From NCBI GenBank assembly GCA_902827055.1, contig CADEHD010000028.1, positions 3,646 through 13,564 on the forward strand: a DNA stretch of 9,919 nucleotides. Reading direction: 5' to 3'. The notes under the pieces are model-generated. The model ran no database searches, was not told where the DNA came from, and saw nothing but the letters and a program-made list of their open reading frames with translations. This stretch comes from an uncultured Chloroflexota bacterium. Lineage in GTDB: Bacteria > Chloroflexota > Dehalococcoidia > UBA2979. The position numbers were made by a program, and so were the translations under genes. This document shows, piece after piece, positions 1 to 6,087 of the stretch (position 1 is the stretch's first letter; every line of letters starts with the position of its first letter).

Positions 1-125
1 GCCCGCGCGATGTCCTGACGGTTCTGGACTTCGACGTACTCGCGCGGGCTGGTCTCCGTCGGCGTAGGAGGCTCCCCCGTCCGAGCTGGAGCGGCCGGCG
101 TTCCTGCTCCGCAGGCGACGCTCAC
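1..125 (-). CDS. Probable lipoprotein or secreted protein, N-terminal fragment (truncated by window edge)
   Basis: About 41 codons are visible on the minus strand before the window edge. The peptide begins V-S-V-A-C-G-A-G, then a Pro/Thr/Ala/Glu-rich stretch, then the more ordinary sequence EYVEVQNRQDIAR. A Cys followed by a low-complexity Pro/Thr linker is typical of bacterial lipoproteins, and the binding protein at 7195-8811 has the same layout. The only standard start in this frame is GTG at 125-123, with GGAG 11 nt upstream; a TAG stop lies further upstream near 180-182. From this GTG only four residues precede the Cys, too few for a signal peptide. So either the start is non-standard, a frameshift has removed the hydrophobic segment, or the protein is not a lipoprotein. 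The opposite strand is also open here but turns Arg-rich, as a shadow frame would. Function unknown. Confidence 0.4.
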   Translation of the reverse strand, partial: MSVACGAGTPAAPARTGEPPTPTETSPREYVEVQNRQDIAR

Positions 126-227
126 CAGCGTTCCAGCTCCCGGATGCGTCGTACCCGGCGTCGTTCGTTGCGTCCGGGACTACGCTCCGTGTCTGGACGT
201 ACGGAACCGTCGATGGGGGGCAGGCTC

Positions 228-1271
228 GTGAAGATCGGCGTGGGGCTTGCGCGGAACGCGCCGGACGACTGGGCGAGTGCGGCGCGCTTCGCGGTGGAGG
301 CTGAGCGGCTGGGCGTCGACTCGATCTGGTCGGCCGAGACCTGGGGGTTCGACGGCGCCACACCCCTCGCGTACATCGCTGCGCTCACGTCGAGCGTGCG
401 CCTGGGGACGAGCATTCTGCAGATCGGCGCTCGCACGCCCGCCCTGACGGCGATGACCGCGATGTCGCTGGCCTCGATGAGCGGCGATCGGTTCATCCTC
501 GGGCTGGGCCTGAGCACGCCCCAGATCATGGAGGGCTGGCACGGCCTCCCCTTCGATCGCCCCGTAGTGCGAACGCGCGAACTCATCGAGATCGTCCGGC
601 TCGTCACGGCGCGCGATCGCCTCGACTACCACGGTACTGTCCACAACGTCCCGCGCAACGGCGCCCGTGTGATGCGCTCCGCCGCGCAGCCTCGTCGGGT
701 GCCGCTCTACGTCGCATCCGTCGGGCCGCAGATGCTGCGGATGACGGGCGCGCTGGCCGACGGCTGGATCGGCAACTGCTTCCTCCCGGAGCGCGCGCAC
801 TTCCACCTCGATCACCTTCGTGCGGGTGCCGCGTCAGCCGGGCGGGCGCTCACCGACCTCGAGTTGCAGGTGCCAGTGACGCTCGAGTTCGGTGAGGACG
901 TCGATGAGCTGAGGAAGCGCCACGCGCGCGGGTACGCGTTCACCTTCGGAGCGATGGGCACGCCTCGTGGCAACTTCTACGTGGAGGCCTACGCGCGCCA
1001 GGGCTTCGAGGAAGTGCGCGAGGTCGAGCGCCTCTGGCTCGACGGCCGACGTGACGAGGCCGAGGACCTCGTCCCGCTCGAGATCGGCGAACGTACGAAC
1101 CTGCTCGGGACGCCAGCCCTGATCAAAGACCGCCTGCGGGCGTACCGCGCCGCCGGCATCACCTCGCTGCGAGTGGGGCTACGCGGCCAGAACATTGATC
1201 AGCGGCTGCGCGACCTCGCCCTGCTGCTCGACCTCGTCCGCGAGGTCGAGGGGGAGGCTGCTCCGCTGTAG
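228..1271 (+). CDS. LLM-class F420-dependent oxidoreductase, Rv3520c-like
   Basis: This is a 347-residue cytosolic flavin/deazaflavin-type oxidoreductase with the luciferase-like monooxygenase TIM-barrel fold. It would use coenzyme F420 for hydride transfer to an unknown substrate. The N-terminus MKIGVGLAR is the usual first strand. It is followed by ERLGVDSIWSAETWG (residues 27-40), SSVRLGTSILQIGARTP (55-71) and DRFILGLGLSTPQIMEGWHG (87-106). The last segment, with the following FDRPVVRTREL, is very characteristic of the Rv3520c subgroup. The C-terminal part has LLGTPALIKDRLRAYRAAGI (292-311), the usual ending. GTG at 228 was chosen because it gives the family N-terminus and has a G-rich Shine-Dalgarno-like run at 215-220. 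ATG at 213 is an alternative that adds five residues, and the frame is open further upstream but Arg/Ser-rich. The gene is divergent from the left-edge gene. Family assignment is firm; the exact substrate is unknown. Confidence 0.93.
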   Translation: MKIGVGLARNAPDDWASAARFAVEAERLGVDSIWSAETWGFDGATPLAYIAALTSSVRLGTSILQIGARTPALTAMTAMSLASMSGDRFILGLGLSTPQIMEGWHGLPFDRPVVRTRELIEIVRLVTARDRLDYHGTVHNVPRNGARVMRSAAQPRRVPLYVASVGPQMLRMTGALADGWIGNCFLPERAHFHLDHLRAGAASAGRALTDLELQVPVTLEFGEDVDELRKRHARGYAFTFGAMGTPRGNFYVEAYARQGFEEVREVERLWLDGRRDEAEDLVPLEIGERTNLLGTPALIKDRLRAYRAAGITSLRVGLRGQNIDQRLRDLALLLDLVREVEGEAAPL

Positions 1272-1284
1272 TCCGTCCCCGAGG

Positions 1285-1310
1285 CGTCCCGGCGAAGCCA
1301 ACGCCGGACG
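1285..1310 (+). terminator. Stem-loop 14 bp after the oxidoreductase stop, possible terminator
   Basis: The arms CGTCCCGGCG (1285-1294) and CGCCGGACG (1302-1310) pair over 9 bp with one bulged C, leaving a 7-nt loop. It lies just after the stop at 1271. No T-run follows, so a classical intrinsic terminator is not shown. It could be a processing or transcription-pausing structure, or part of a multi-hairpin terminator with the next stem-loop. Confidence 0.4.
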
Positions 1311-1317
1311 AGTGCTG

Positions 1318-1367
1318 GAGGGGGGCACAGGCCCCCTCGGACGCCGGACCTCGAGGGGTCCTGTGCC
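1318..1367 (+). terminator. Strong GC-rich stem-loop with an alternative overlapping stem
   Basis: The long stem pairs GGCACAGGCCCCCTCG (1324-1339) with CGAGGGGTCCTGTGCC (1352-1367): 15 of 16 positions pair, with a 12-nt loop. A competing 7-bp stem pairs GAGGGGG (1318-1324) with CCCCCTC (1332-1338) and uses bases of the left arm, so the two cannot form together. After the long stem the sequence is GCGTTCCGATTCG, with only scattered Ts. A terminator between the oxidoreductase gene and the regulator gene is the likely role, and the alternative pairing leaves room for attenuation. Since the region is not coding, this amount of pairing is unlikely to be accidental. Confidence 0.5.
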
Positions 1368-1383
1368 GCGTTCCGATTCGTGA

Positions 1384-1399
1384 TGTGCGATATCGCACA
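1384..1399. promoter_or_regulatory. Perfect 16-bp palindrome, candidate Crp/Fnr-type operator
   Basis: TGTGCGATATCGCACA is identical to its own reverse complement over all 16 bases. It has the geometry of CRP-family sites (TGTGA-N6-TCACA), with C/G in place of A/T at the fifth position of each half. It lies 66 bp upstream of the Crp/Fnr-family gene start at 1465. The palindrome itself is seen directly; its recognition by the neighbouring regulator is inference. Confidence 0.65.
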
Positions 1400-1414
1400 G
1401 ACACGGAGCCGCTG

Positions 1415-1441
1415 TCGCTATTGAGAGTTAGTATCATTAAC
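1415..1441 (+). promoter_or_regulatory. AT-rich stretch, candidate promoter of the regulator gene
   Basis: This 27-bp stretch is the most AT-rich part of the left intergenic region and contains TATCAT (1432-1437), a four-of-six match to the -10 consensus. No good -35 hexamer stands 16-18 bp upstream; TTGAGA at 1421-1426 is too close. If TATCAT is the -10 element, the palindrome at 1384-1399 would be centred roughly 52 bp before the transcript start. That position could serve activation or repression. Tentative. Confidence 0.3.
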
Positions 1442-1464
1442 CCGCCGCGAGGCAGACGTGAGTA

Positions 1465-2118
1465 ATGAGTGGTGGCGTGTACTCCTTGCCCTCCCTTTTG
1501 ACCGTTGCCGCCTCCGCAAGCGCTCCGACGCGCGCCGTGCAGCGCACGTTCCGGCGTGGGCAGGTCGCCGCCACGCGTGGGGACTTCGTGCTCCAGGTCC
1601 AGGAAGGGGTGGCCGCCCTCACGGCAGCGCACCACGACGGCACGGAGGTGCTTCTGGGCCTCGTGGGACCGGGCGAGTTCCTGATCCAGCACCCGATCGA
1701 CCTCTGTCATGTGTCGGCGGTGGCGCTCACGGACCTCCGAGTCGTCGCGACACCGTGGGACGAGCTCGCGATGTCGCCCGGCTTCGCCTCACAGCTTCGC
1801 GCGCAGCTCCTTCGGATGGAGGGCTGGACGGCGATGCAGGCCCACCCGTACGTCGATCGCCGCATCCTCGGGATCCTCACGCTCCTGGGCGAGCGCTTCG
1901 GTCGACCTCATCAAGCGGGGTTGGTCGTCGACGTGCGACTGACGCACGCGCAGCTGGCCTCTGCCGTTGGCGCCACCCGCGCGACCGTTACACGACTGCT
2001 GACGAACCTCGAGCGGTCCGGGGAGATCCTTGTCGTTGGCCGTGGTGCCGATCGGCGGTACTGCCTGCCTTCGACGGCCGCCGTCGCCTCACATGCGCTC
2101 GCAGAGAGGAACAACTGA
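1465..2118 (+). CDS. Crp/Fnr-family transcriptional regulator
   Basis: This is a 217-residue DNA-binding regulator, close to the usual 210-240 for the family. Residues 25-110 form the cyclic-nucleotide-binding-like beta-barrel, with the glycine turn LVGPGEF at 66-72. A dimerisation helix (about 110-140) follows, then the winged helix at 159-192. There, LTHAQLASAVGATRATVTRLL and LERSGEI match the Crp helix-turn-helix well, with TRATVTR as recognition helix. There is no N-terminal Cys cluster, so it is not an oxygen-sensing FNR. The Arg-Ser/Thr of the cAMP phosphate-binding cassette is not seen after GEF: the aligned stretch reads QHPIDLCHVSA, so cAMP is probably not its ligand. ATG at 1465 has GAGG about 12 nt upstream; GTG 1477 is an alternative. 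A perfect palindrome lies upstream, and the acyl-CoA dehydrogenase-like gene follows in the same direction as a possible target. Confidence 0.92.
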   Translation: MSGGVYSLPSLLTVAASASAPTRAVQRTFRRGQVAATRGDFVLQVQEGVAALTAAHHDGTEVLLGLVGPGEFLIQHPIDLCHVSAVALTDLRVVATPWDELAMSPGFASQLRAQLLRMEGWTAMQAHPYVDRRILGILTLLGERFGRPHQAGLVVDVRLTHAQLASAVGATRATVTRLLTNLERSGEILVVGRGADRRYCLPSTAAVASHALAERNN

Positions 2119-2150
2119 TGCCCTTCGTGTCCGCCACGCGGCCACGCTGA
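2118..2150 (+). other. Ten-codon mini-ORF overlapping the regulator stop (TGATG)
   Basis: The regulator's TGA (2116-2118) shares its last base with an ATG (2118-2120). This opens a 10-codon frame, MPFVSATRPR, ending at TGA 2148-2150. An excellent Shine-Dalgarno, AGAGGA (2104-2109), lies 8 nt before the ATG. That is the arrangement expected for a translationally coupled next gene, yet the frame closes at once and the real downstream gene uses another frame. It may be a leader peptide, a decayed start, or chance. Confidence 0.25.
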
Positions 2151-2206
2151 CGTCACACGCCTCCCGCGCCCGCGGGTGGCAACACCGACCAGGACTGCGA
2201 GGGAAC

Positions 2207-3418
2207 GTGATTCCGCACACCCGCCTGTACCGCACGCACGATGCGTCGCGCGACGACCTGGTGCAGACCATGCACGAGCTGGGGCGCGGTCACCTCGAGG
2301 GTGCCTGCGAGCACGACGAGGCGGGCACGCTGCACCACGCCCTCCTCGACGATGTCCGGAGCTCGGGCTACCTCGGGGCGGCCGTGCCTCGCAAGTACGG
2401 GGGCGGAGGGCACCGGCTCGTCGACCTCGTGATGGCGCAGGCGGCCCTCGCGGAGTACGACCCGAGCACGGCGCTGGGCATCGGGATGCACCACATGGTT
2501 GTGGGCGATGAGGCAGAGTCGGCCTCGTGGCCGGAGTGGCGCCGGCGACCGTTCTTCCGCCGTGTGGCGGGCGGCGAGCTGCTGCTGAACGTGCTGGCCA
2601 CCGAGCCCGGCGTCGGCTCACCGCAGGGCGATGCGCTGCCGGAGACCGTGCTTCGCCCTCGCCCAGGAGGCGGGTGGCTTCTCGGCGGCACGAAGTCGTT
2701 CGCGACGTTCGCGCCAGTGCTCACGCACGCGATCGTGTATTGCGCCCTCGGTGACGGCAGCGGGCGCGTCGCCCGGGCGCTCGTGCCGATGGACAGCCCG
2801 GGGATCACCATCGAGCCGACCTGGGACAGTGCCGGCATGCGCGCCACGGAGTCCCACCACGTGCACTTCGAGGATGTGCATGTCGCCGCGGACGCCATCC
2901 TCGCGACGCAGCCGTTCGGTGTCCGCAGTCGCCGACCCGCGATGACGCCCTGGTTCACGTTGCTGGTCTCGGCCGTGTACCTCGGCATCGCGCGAACGGC
3001 ACATGCCGAGGGCTGCGCGCACGCCCTGCGCGCGCTCCCCGGCCGCACCGAGGCTCGCGCGTACGACACACGGCGCACGGTTGCCGAGTGCGAACGTCGG
3101 CTGCTGGTTGCTGAATCCGTGCTCCTGAGCGCCGCCGCGACCGTCGACGCGGGGCAGCGCGATGCGACTGGCCTGACGCCGCTCGAGGTCACCGCGAAGC
3201 TCGAGGTGACGAACATGGCGCTCGATGTCGTCGACTCTGCCGTGCGCATCGTCGGTGGCGCCTCGCTGCGCCGCGGCTCGAGACTGGAACGAGCATGGCG
3301 CGACGTCCGCTGCGGCACCATCCACCCGCCCACGGACGCGACCGCGCTCTCCATCCTCGAGCAGTCTGCTCTGCGCGCTGCGGCGACGTCGGGCGCGATC
3401 CTCCCCGTCCCGCGGTAG
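2207..3418 (+). CDS. Acyl-CoA dehydrogenase-family flavoprotein lacking the canonical catalytic Glu motif
   Basis: This is a 403-residue cytosolic FAD/FMN protein of the acyl-CoA dehydrogenase fold. The N-terminal helical domain spans about 15-120 (VPRKYGGGG at 60-68). The middle beta domain has ATEPGVGSPQG (131-141) and GGWLLGGTKSFAT (155-167), and WDSAGMRATESHHVHFEDV (206-224) completes it. The C-terminal helical domain ends in IVGGASL (348-354) and RDVRCGTIHPPTD (365-377). The usual YEGTNEIQ segment, whose Glu is the base in straight-chain dehydrogenases, is replaced by IHPPTDATA. Such C-termini occur in the branch with DszC-like monooxygenases and atypical dehydrogenases. GTG 2207 is chosen because it places the RDDL helix at the usual distance, although GAGGGA is unusually close to it. 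In-frame ATGs at 2030 and 2090 would overlap the regulator and add an unrelated Arg-rich leader. Substrate unknown; an acyl-CoA dehydrogenase or flavin-dependent hydroxylase are both possible. Confidence 0.88.
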   Translation: MIPHTRLYRTHDASRDDLVQTMHELGRGHLEGACEHDEAGTLHHALLDDVRSSGYLGAAVPRKYGGGGHRLVDLVMAQAALAEYDPSTALGIGMHHMVVGDEAESASWPEWRRRPFFRRVAGGELLLNVLATEPGVGSPQGDALPETVLRPRPGGGWLLGGTKSFATFAPVLTHAIVYCALGDGSGRVARALVPMDSPGITIEPTWDSAGMRATESHHVHFEDVHVAADAILATQPFGVRSRRPAMTPWFTLLVSAVYLGIARTAHAEGCAHALRALPGRTEARAYDTRRTVAECERRLLVAESVLLSAAATVDAGQRDATGLTPLEVTAKLEVTNMALDVVDSAVRIVGGASLRRGSRLERAWRDVRCGTIHPPTDATALSILEQSALRAAATSGAILPVPR

Positions 3419-3425
3419 GACACGC

Positions 3426-4310
3426 TCAGCCCAGCGGTCCCCGAGGGTCCACGGCGTCGCGGATGGCGTCCCCCAGCAGGTTGGCGATCACCACCGTCAC
3501 GCCGATGGCGAGTCCCGGCACCACCATCAGCCACGGGTAGGTGTCGAATCGCCCGCGCGCCTCGCTCACCATCGCCCCCCACTCGGCGTGCGGGGGCTGC
3601 ACGCCCAGTCCGAGGAACGACAGTGAAGCCAGCCCCAGGACGGCGTTCCCGAGGTTGACGGAGCTCAGGACCAGCGCGGGGCCCACGATGTTCGGGCCGA
3701 TGTGCCGCCACACGATCCGGGCGGGCGAGCAACCGAGCGCGAACGCGGCCGTCACGTACTCGGCGTTGCGCTCCCGGAGCACGAAACTGCGATAGACGCG
3801 CGCGTACCAGGGCCAGCCGGTCAGGACGAGTGCCACCAGCAGGTTGCCGAAGGACTTGCCGAGGATCCCCACGATCGCGAGCGCGATGACCAGCGGTGGC
3901 ACGGCCAGGAGCGCATCGATCGTGCGCGCCAGGAAGGCGTCGAGGGTGCGCCCTCGCGACGCCGCCGCAACGCCGACGAGCATCCCCAGGCAGGTTGCAC
4001 CGGCGACGACCACGGCCGCACCACCGAGGGAGCGGCGGCCACCGTGGAGCACGCGCGCCAGGATGTCGCGACCGAACTCGTCCGTCCCGAGCGGATGGGC
4101 GCGGCTCGGGCCAGCGAGGCGCCCTCGGAGGTCCGTCTGGTTCGGGTCGTGGTCCCACGCGATAGGGCCGAGCGCGAGCAGCACCGCGACGAGCAGCGCG
4201 GTGGCTCCCGACAGCGCGGGGACTACGCCGACGCTCGTGCGCCACCCTCCCCGAGGCGCAGCCGCACTCGATGCCTGGCGCGCGCTGAACGCGGACTCGC
4301 GGGACGTCAC
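3426..4310 (-). CDS. ABC transporter permease, DppC/OppC family
   Basis: This is a 294-residue inner-membrane channel subunit of a peptide/nickel/opine-type ABC importer, the normal length. One membrane helix lies near residues 29-51. It is followed by the signature HPLGTDEFGRDILARVLHGGR (72-92) and then the permease domain with about five helices (95-117, 132-152, 155-172, 206-236, 260-281). The ATPase-docking EAA loop is at 184-207, with AFALGCSPARIVWRHIGPN. FLGLGVQPPHAEWGAMVSE (232-250) and a terminal DPRGPLG are typical of the family. It starts at GTG 4310-4308, inside the stop of the upstream permease (GTGA overlap), so translation is coupled and the two should form a heterodimer. It is the last gene of the operon, ending 7 bp from the convergent flavoprotein stop. 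No ATPase follows. Confidence 0.94.
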   Translation of the reverse strand: MTSRESAFSARQASSAAAPRGGWRTSVGVVPALSGATALLVAVLLALGPIAWDHDPNQTDLRGRLAGPSRAHPLGTDEFGRDILARVLHGGRRSLGGAAVVVAGATCLGMLVGVAAASRGRTLDAFLARTIDALLAVPPLVIALAIVGILGKSFGNLLVALVLTGWPWYARVYRSFVLRERNAEYVTAAFALGCSPARIVWRHIGPNIVGPALVLSSVNLGNAVLGLASLSFLGLGVQPPHAEWGAMVSEARGRFDTYPWLMVVPGLAIGVTVVIANLLGDAIRDAVDPRGPLG

Positions 4311-5248
4311 GCTGATTGCCGCTGCCTGGGATCAACGACCCCGTAGGCGACGTCGACGACAAAGGTGCTCGCGACGACCACCAGCGACACGACGAGCACG
4401 AACCCGAGGATGACTGGCACGTCCCCCGCCAGCGCGGCATCGACGCCGAGCTTGCCGATGCCCGGCCACGCGAATACCCACTCGATGACCGATGCGTGGG
4501 CAATCAGCGAGGCGAAGTCGAGTCCGATGACCGTGATGACCGGCATCAGGGCGTTCGGCAGCGCGTGCCGCGCGACGATCGCGCGCTCCGCGACGCCACG
4601 CGAGCGTGCGGTGCGAACGTAGTCGGAGCGCAGCTCCTCGAGGGTTAGCGCGCGCGTCAACCGCGTGAGCAGTCCGAGGTTGCGCACGGCGAGGACCGCC
4701 GCCGGCATGATGATCCCAAGGGGCGTGAACGATCCCAGCGCTGGCAGCCAGCCGAGCTGGACCGAGAACAGCCACATCGCGAAGAGCGCCAGCCAGAACC
4801 CCGGAAGTGACGCTCCGAGCAAGGTCAGCAGCCGAATTGTGTGGTCCAGCGGGGACCCCGCCCGCGTCGCGGCAACCACTCCGAGCGGTACGCCGATCGC
4901 CACGGCAAGCGCGAGCGATGTCACGGCAAGCACTGTCGACGGCCACAGCCGCTCGCCGATGAGCGACGCCAGAGGCTTCTTGGAGACGAAGGACTCCCCA
5001 AGGTCGAGATGGGCGGCGTCGGCAACCCATCGGGCGTACCGCTCCCAGATCGGTTGGTCGAGTCCGAGCTCGACGCGCTTGGCCGCGACATCGCGCTCGT
5101 CGACGGCGTCGCCGGCGCCCGCGACTGCGAGGGCGCGTCGGGCGGGGTCGATGGGAGCGGCGGCCAGCAGGCAGAACACGACGACGGAGGACGCGACGAG
5201 CATCGGCACTGTCTCGAGCGCGCGTCGCGTGACCAGGCGCACGAGCAT
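4307..5248 (-). CDS. ABC transporter permease, DppB/OppB family
   Basis: This is a 313-residue inner-membrane channel subunit, close to the family norm. The first helix is at about 11-31 (TVPMLVASSVVVFCLLAAAP), followed by a periplasmic segment ending with GLDQPIWERYARWV (62-75) and LDLGESFVSKKPL (81-93). The permease domain has helices near 104-127, 139-163, 176-195, 233-252 and 276-302. The EAA loop at 209-232 (DYVRTARSRGVAERAIVARHALPN) is well preserved, as are EWVFAWPGIGKLGVDA (256-271) and the terminal DPRQR. ATG 5248 was chosen because it gives the standard MLVRLVTRRALETVP N-terminus. The upstream frame to 5299 overlaps the methyltransferase gene and looks unrelated. The methyltransferase stop is 8 bp upstream, and the gene overlaps the next permease by 4 bp. 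It should pair with that permease and work with the binding protein at 7195-8811. Confidence 0.94.
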   Translation of the reverse strand: MLVRLVTRRALETVPMLVASSVVVFCLLAAAPIDPARRALAVAGAGDAVDERDVAAKRVELGLDQPIWERYARWVADAAHLDLGESFVSKKPLASLIGERLWPSTVLAVTSLALAVAIGVPLGVVAATRAGSPLDHTIRLLTLLGASLPGFWLALFAMWLFSVQLGWLPALGSFTPLGIIMPAAVLAVRNLGLLTRLTRALTLEELRSDYVRTARSRGVAERAIVARHALPNALMPVITVIGLDFASLIAHASVIEWVFAWPGIGKLGVDAALAGDVPVILGFVLVVSLVVVASTFVVDVAYGVVDPRQRQSA

Positions 5249-5256
5249 CCGCGCGG

Positions 5257-6087
5257 CTACCGCACCGCGAGGATGACGCGGTTGTCCAGCCGCTGCCACA
5301 CGGTGTCGACCTCACTGAAGCCCGCCTCACGGAGCGCCGCGAGGTGCACGTCGACGCCCGTATGCACGACCTCCGCGCCGGCCGCTCTCGATGAGCCAAT
5401 GGCCGCCTCGCGGTCGCCGGGTCGCCACGCGAACAGCCGATCGCGCTCCTCGAGGAGCTGCGCGAACTGAGGATCAGCGCGGACGCCGAGCCACCACTGC
5501 TCCCACGTGTCCCTACCCGTTGCGCGTCCTGCCTCGAGCTGGCGCGCCCGCCACTCGCCTGCGAGACGGCGGAGCGTCGGGAGGGCTGGGCTGTACTGCA
5601 TGTGGTCGCCGTTGACGACCACGCCGCCCGGACGCACGAGGCGTGCAAGCTGCCGGTACAGGTCGACGATCTCGCCGCTGTGCAGCCAGTGGATGGCTGT
5701 GCTGCTCAGCGCGGCATCGACATGCCCCACGCCGAGTTCGGCAAGTGGGAGAGCGCTCGGCCAGGCGCCGTCACGCAGGCTGGCGTTGAGCCAGCGAATT
5801 CGCCCTCCCGCGTCGCCGTGCGTGGTGCGCGCGATCGCGAGGAGGACCGGATCAAGGTCCACCGCGATCACGCGCGCGAGTGGGAAACGGTCGGCGATGC
5901 GGCGCGCGATCGCGCCCGGGCCGCATCCGATGTCGATCGCCACGAACTCGGGGCCGACGGTTCCTTCGACGGCGTCGAGCATCGCCGTGAACCGCTCCTC
6001 ACGTTCGAATACGTAGGCCGCCTGCTGCGCCTCCCATCGGCGGTACCAGTCGTGCGTCGTCGCGGGTGCCGATGCAGCTGCGGTCAT
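5257..6087 (-). CDS. Class I SAM-dependent methyltransferase
   Basis: This is a 276-residue cytosolic methyltransferase with a Rossmann-like fold. Motif I, VAIDIGCGPG (49-58), binds the SAM methionine. VIAVDLDP (73-80) supplies the acidic residue (D77 or D79) that holds the ribose. HVDAALSSTAIHWL (122-135) is the motif IV-like strand and QLARLVRPGGVVV (146-158) the following helix and strand. An insertion at about 165-240, rich in Trp and Arg, probably forms a lid and sets the substrate. The last strand is at 255-276. The AIHWL motif recalls trans-aconitate and related small-molecule carboxyl methyltransferases, but the target is not identifiable. It starts at ATG 6087-6085, overlapping the acetyltransferase stop (ATGA). 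Its place between acetyltransferase and permease genes suggests it acts on the transported solute or on a product derived from it. Confidence 0.9.
   Translation of the reverse strand: MTAAASAPATTHDWYRRWEAQQAAYVFEREERFTAMLDAVEGTVGPEFVAIDIGCGPGAIARRIADRFPLARVIAVDLDPVLLAIARTTHGDAGGRIRWLNASLRDGAWPSALPLAELGVGHVDAALSSTAIHWLHSGEIVDLYRQLARLVRPGGVVVNGDHMQYSPALPTLRRLAGEWRARQLEAGRATGRDTWEQWWLGVRADPQFAQLLEERDRLFAWRPGDREAAIGSSRAAGAEVVHTGVDVHLAALREAGFSEVDTVWQRLDNRVILAVR

Noticed and set aside
144..227. N-terminal extension of the F420-dependent oxidoreductase from ATG 144
   Set aside because: The added residues are Arg/Ser-rich and unlike the family, whose proteins begin at the MKIGV strand reached from GTG 228.
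1458..2150. Plus-strand frame (230 codons) beginning with GTG 1458
   Set aside because: It is out of frame with the clear Crp/Fnr protein over the same DNA; the translation is Arg/Pro/Gly-rich.
2148..2176. TGACGTCA palindrome (2148-2155) and CCCGCG/CGCGGG inverted repeat (2163-2176) between the regulator and flavoprotein genes
   Set aside because: Both are short and GC-driven and the second has only a 2-nt loop; neither is enough to call a site.
2030..2206. N-terminal extension of the flavoprotein from ATG 2030 or 2090
   Set aside because: It would overlap the helix-turn-helix gene in another frame and adds sequence unlike acyl-CoA dehydrogenases.
2368..4503. Very long open frame on the minus strand (711 codons)
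   Set aside because: It runs antisense through the flavoprotein gene and out of frame through both permeases. Its translation is Arg/Ser/Pro-rich with no domain. Long shadow frames are expected at this GC content.
4332..5648. Long minus-strand frame (438 codons) over the DppB and methyltransferase genes
   Set aside because: It is out of frame with two clear genes on the same strand and has Arg-rich low-complexity translation.
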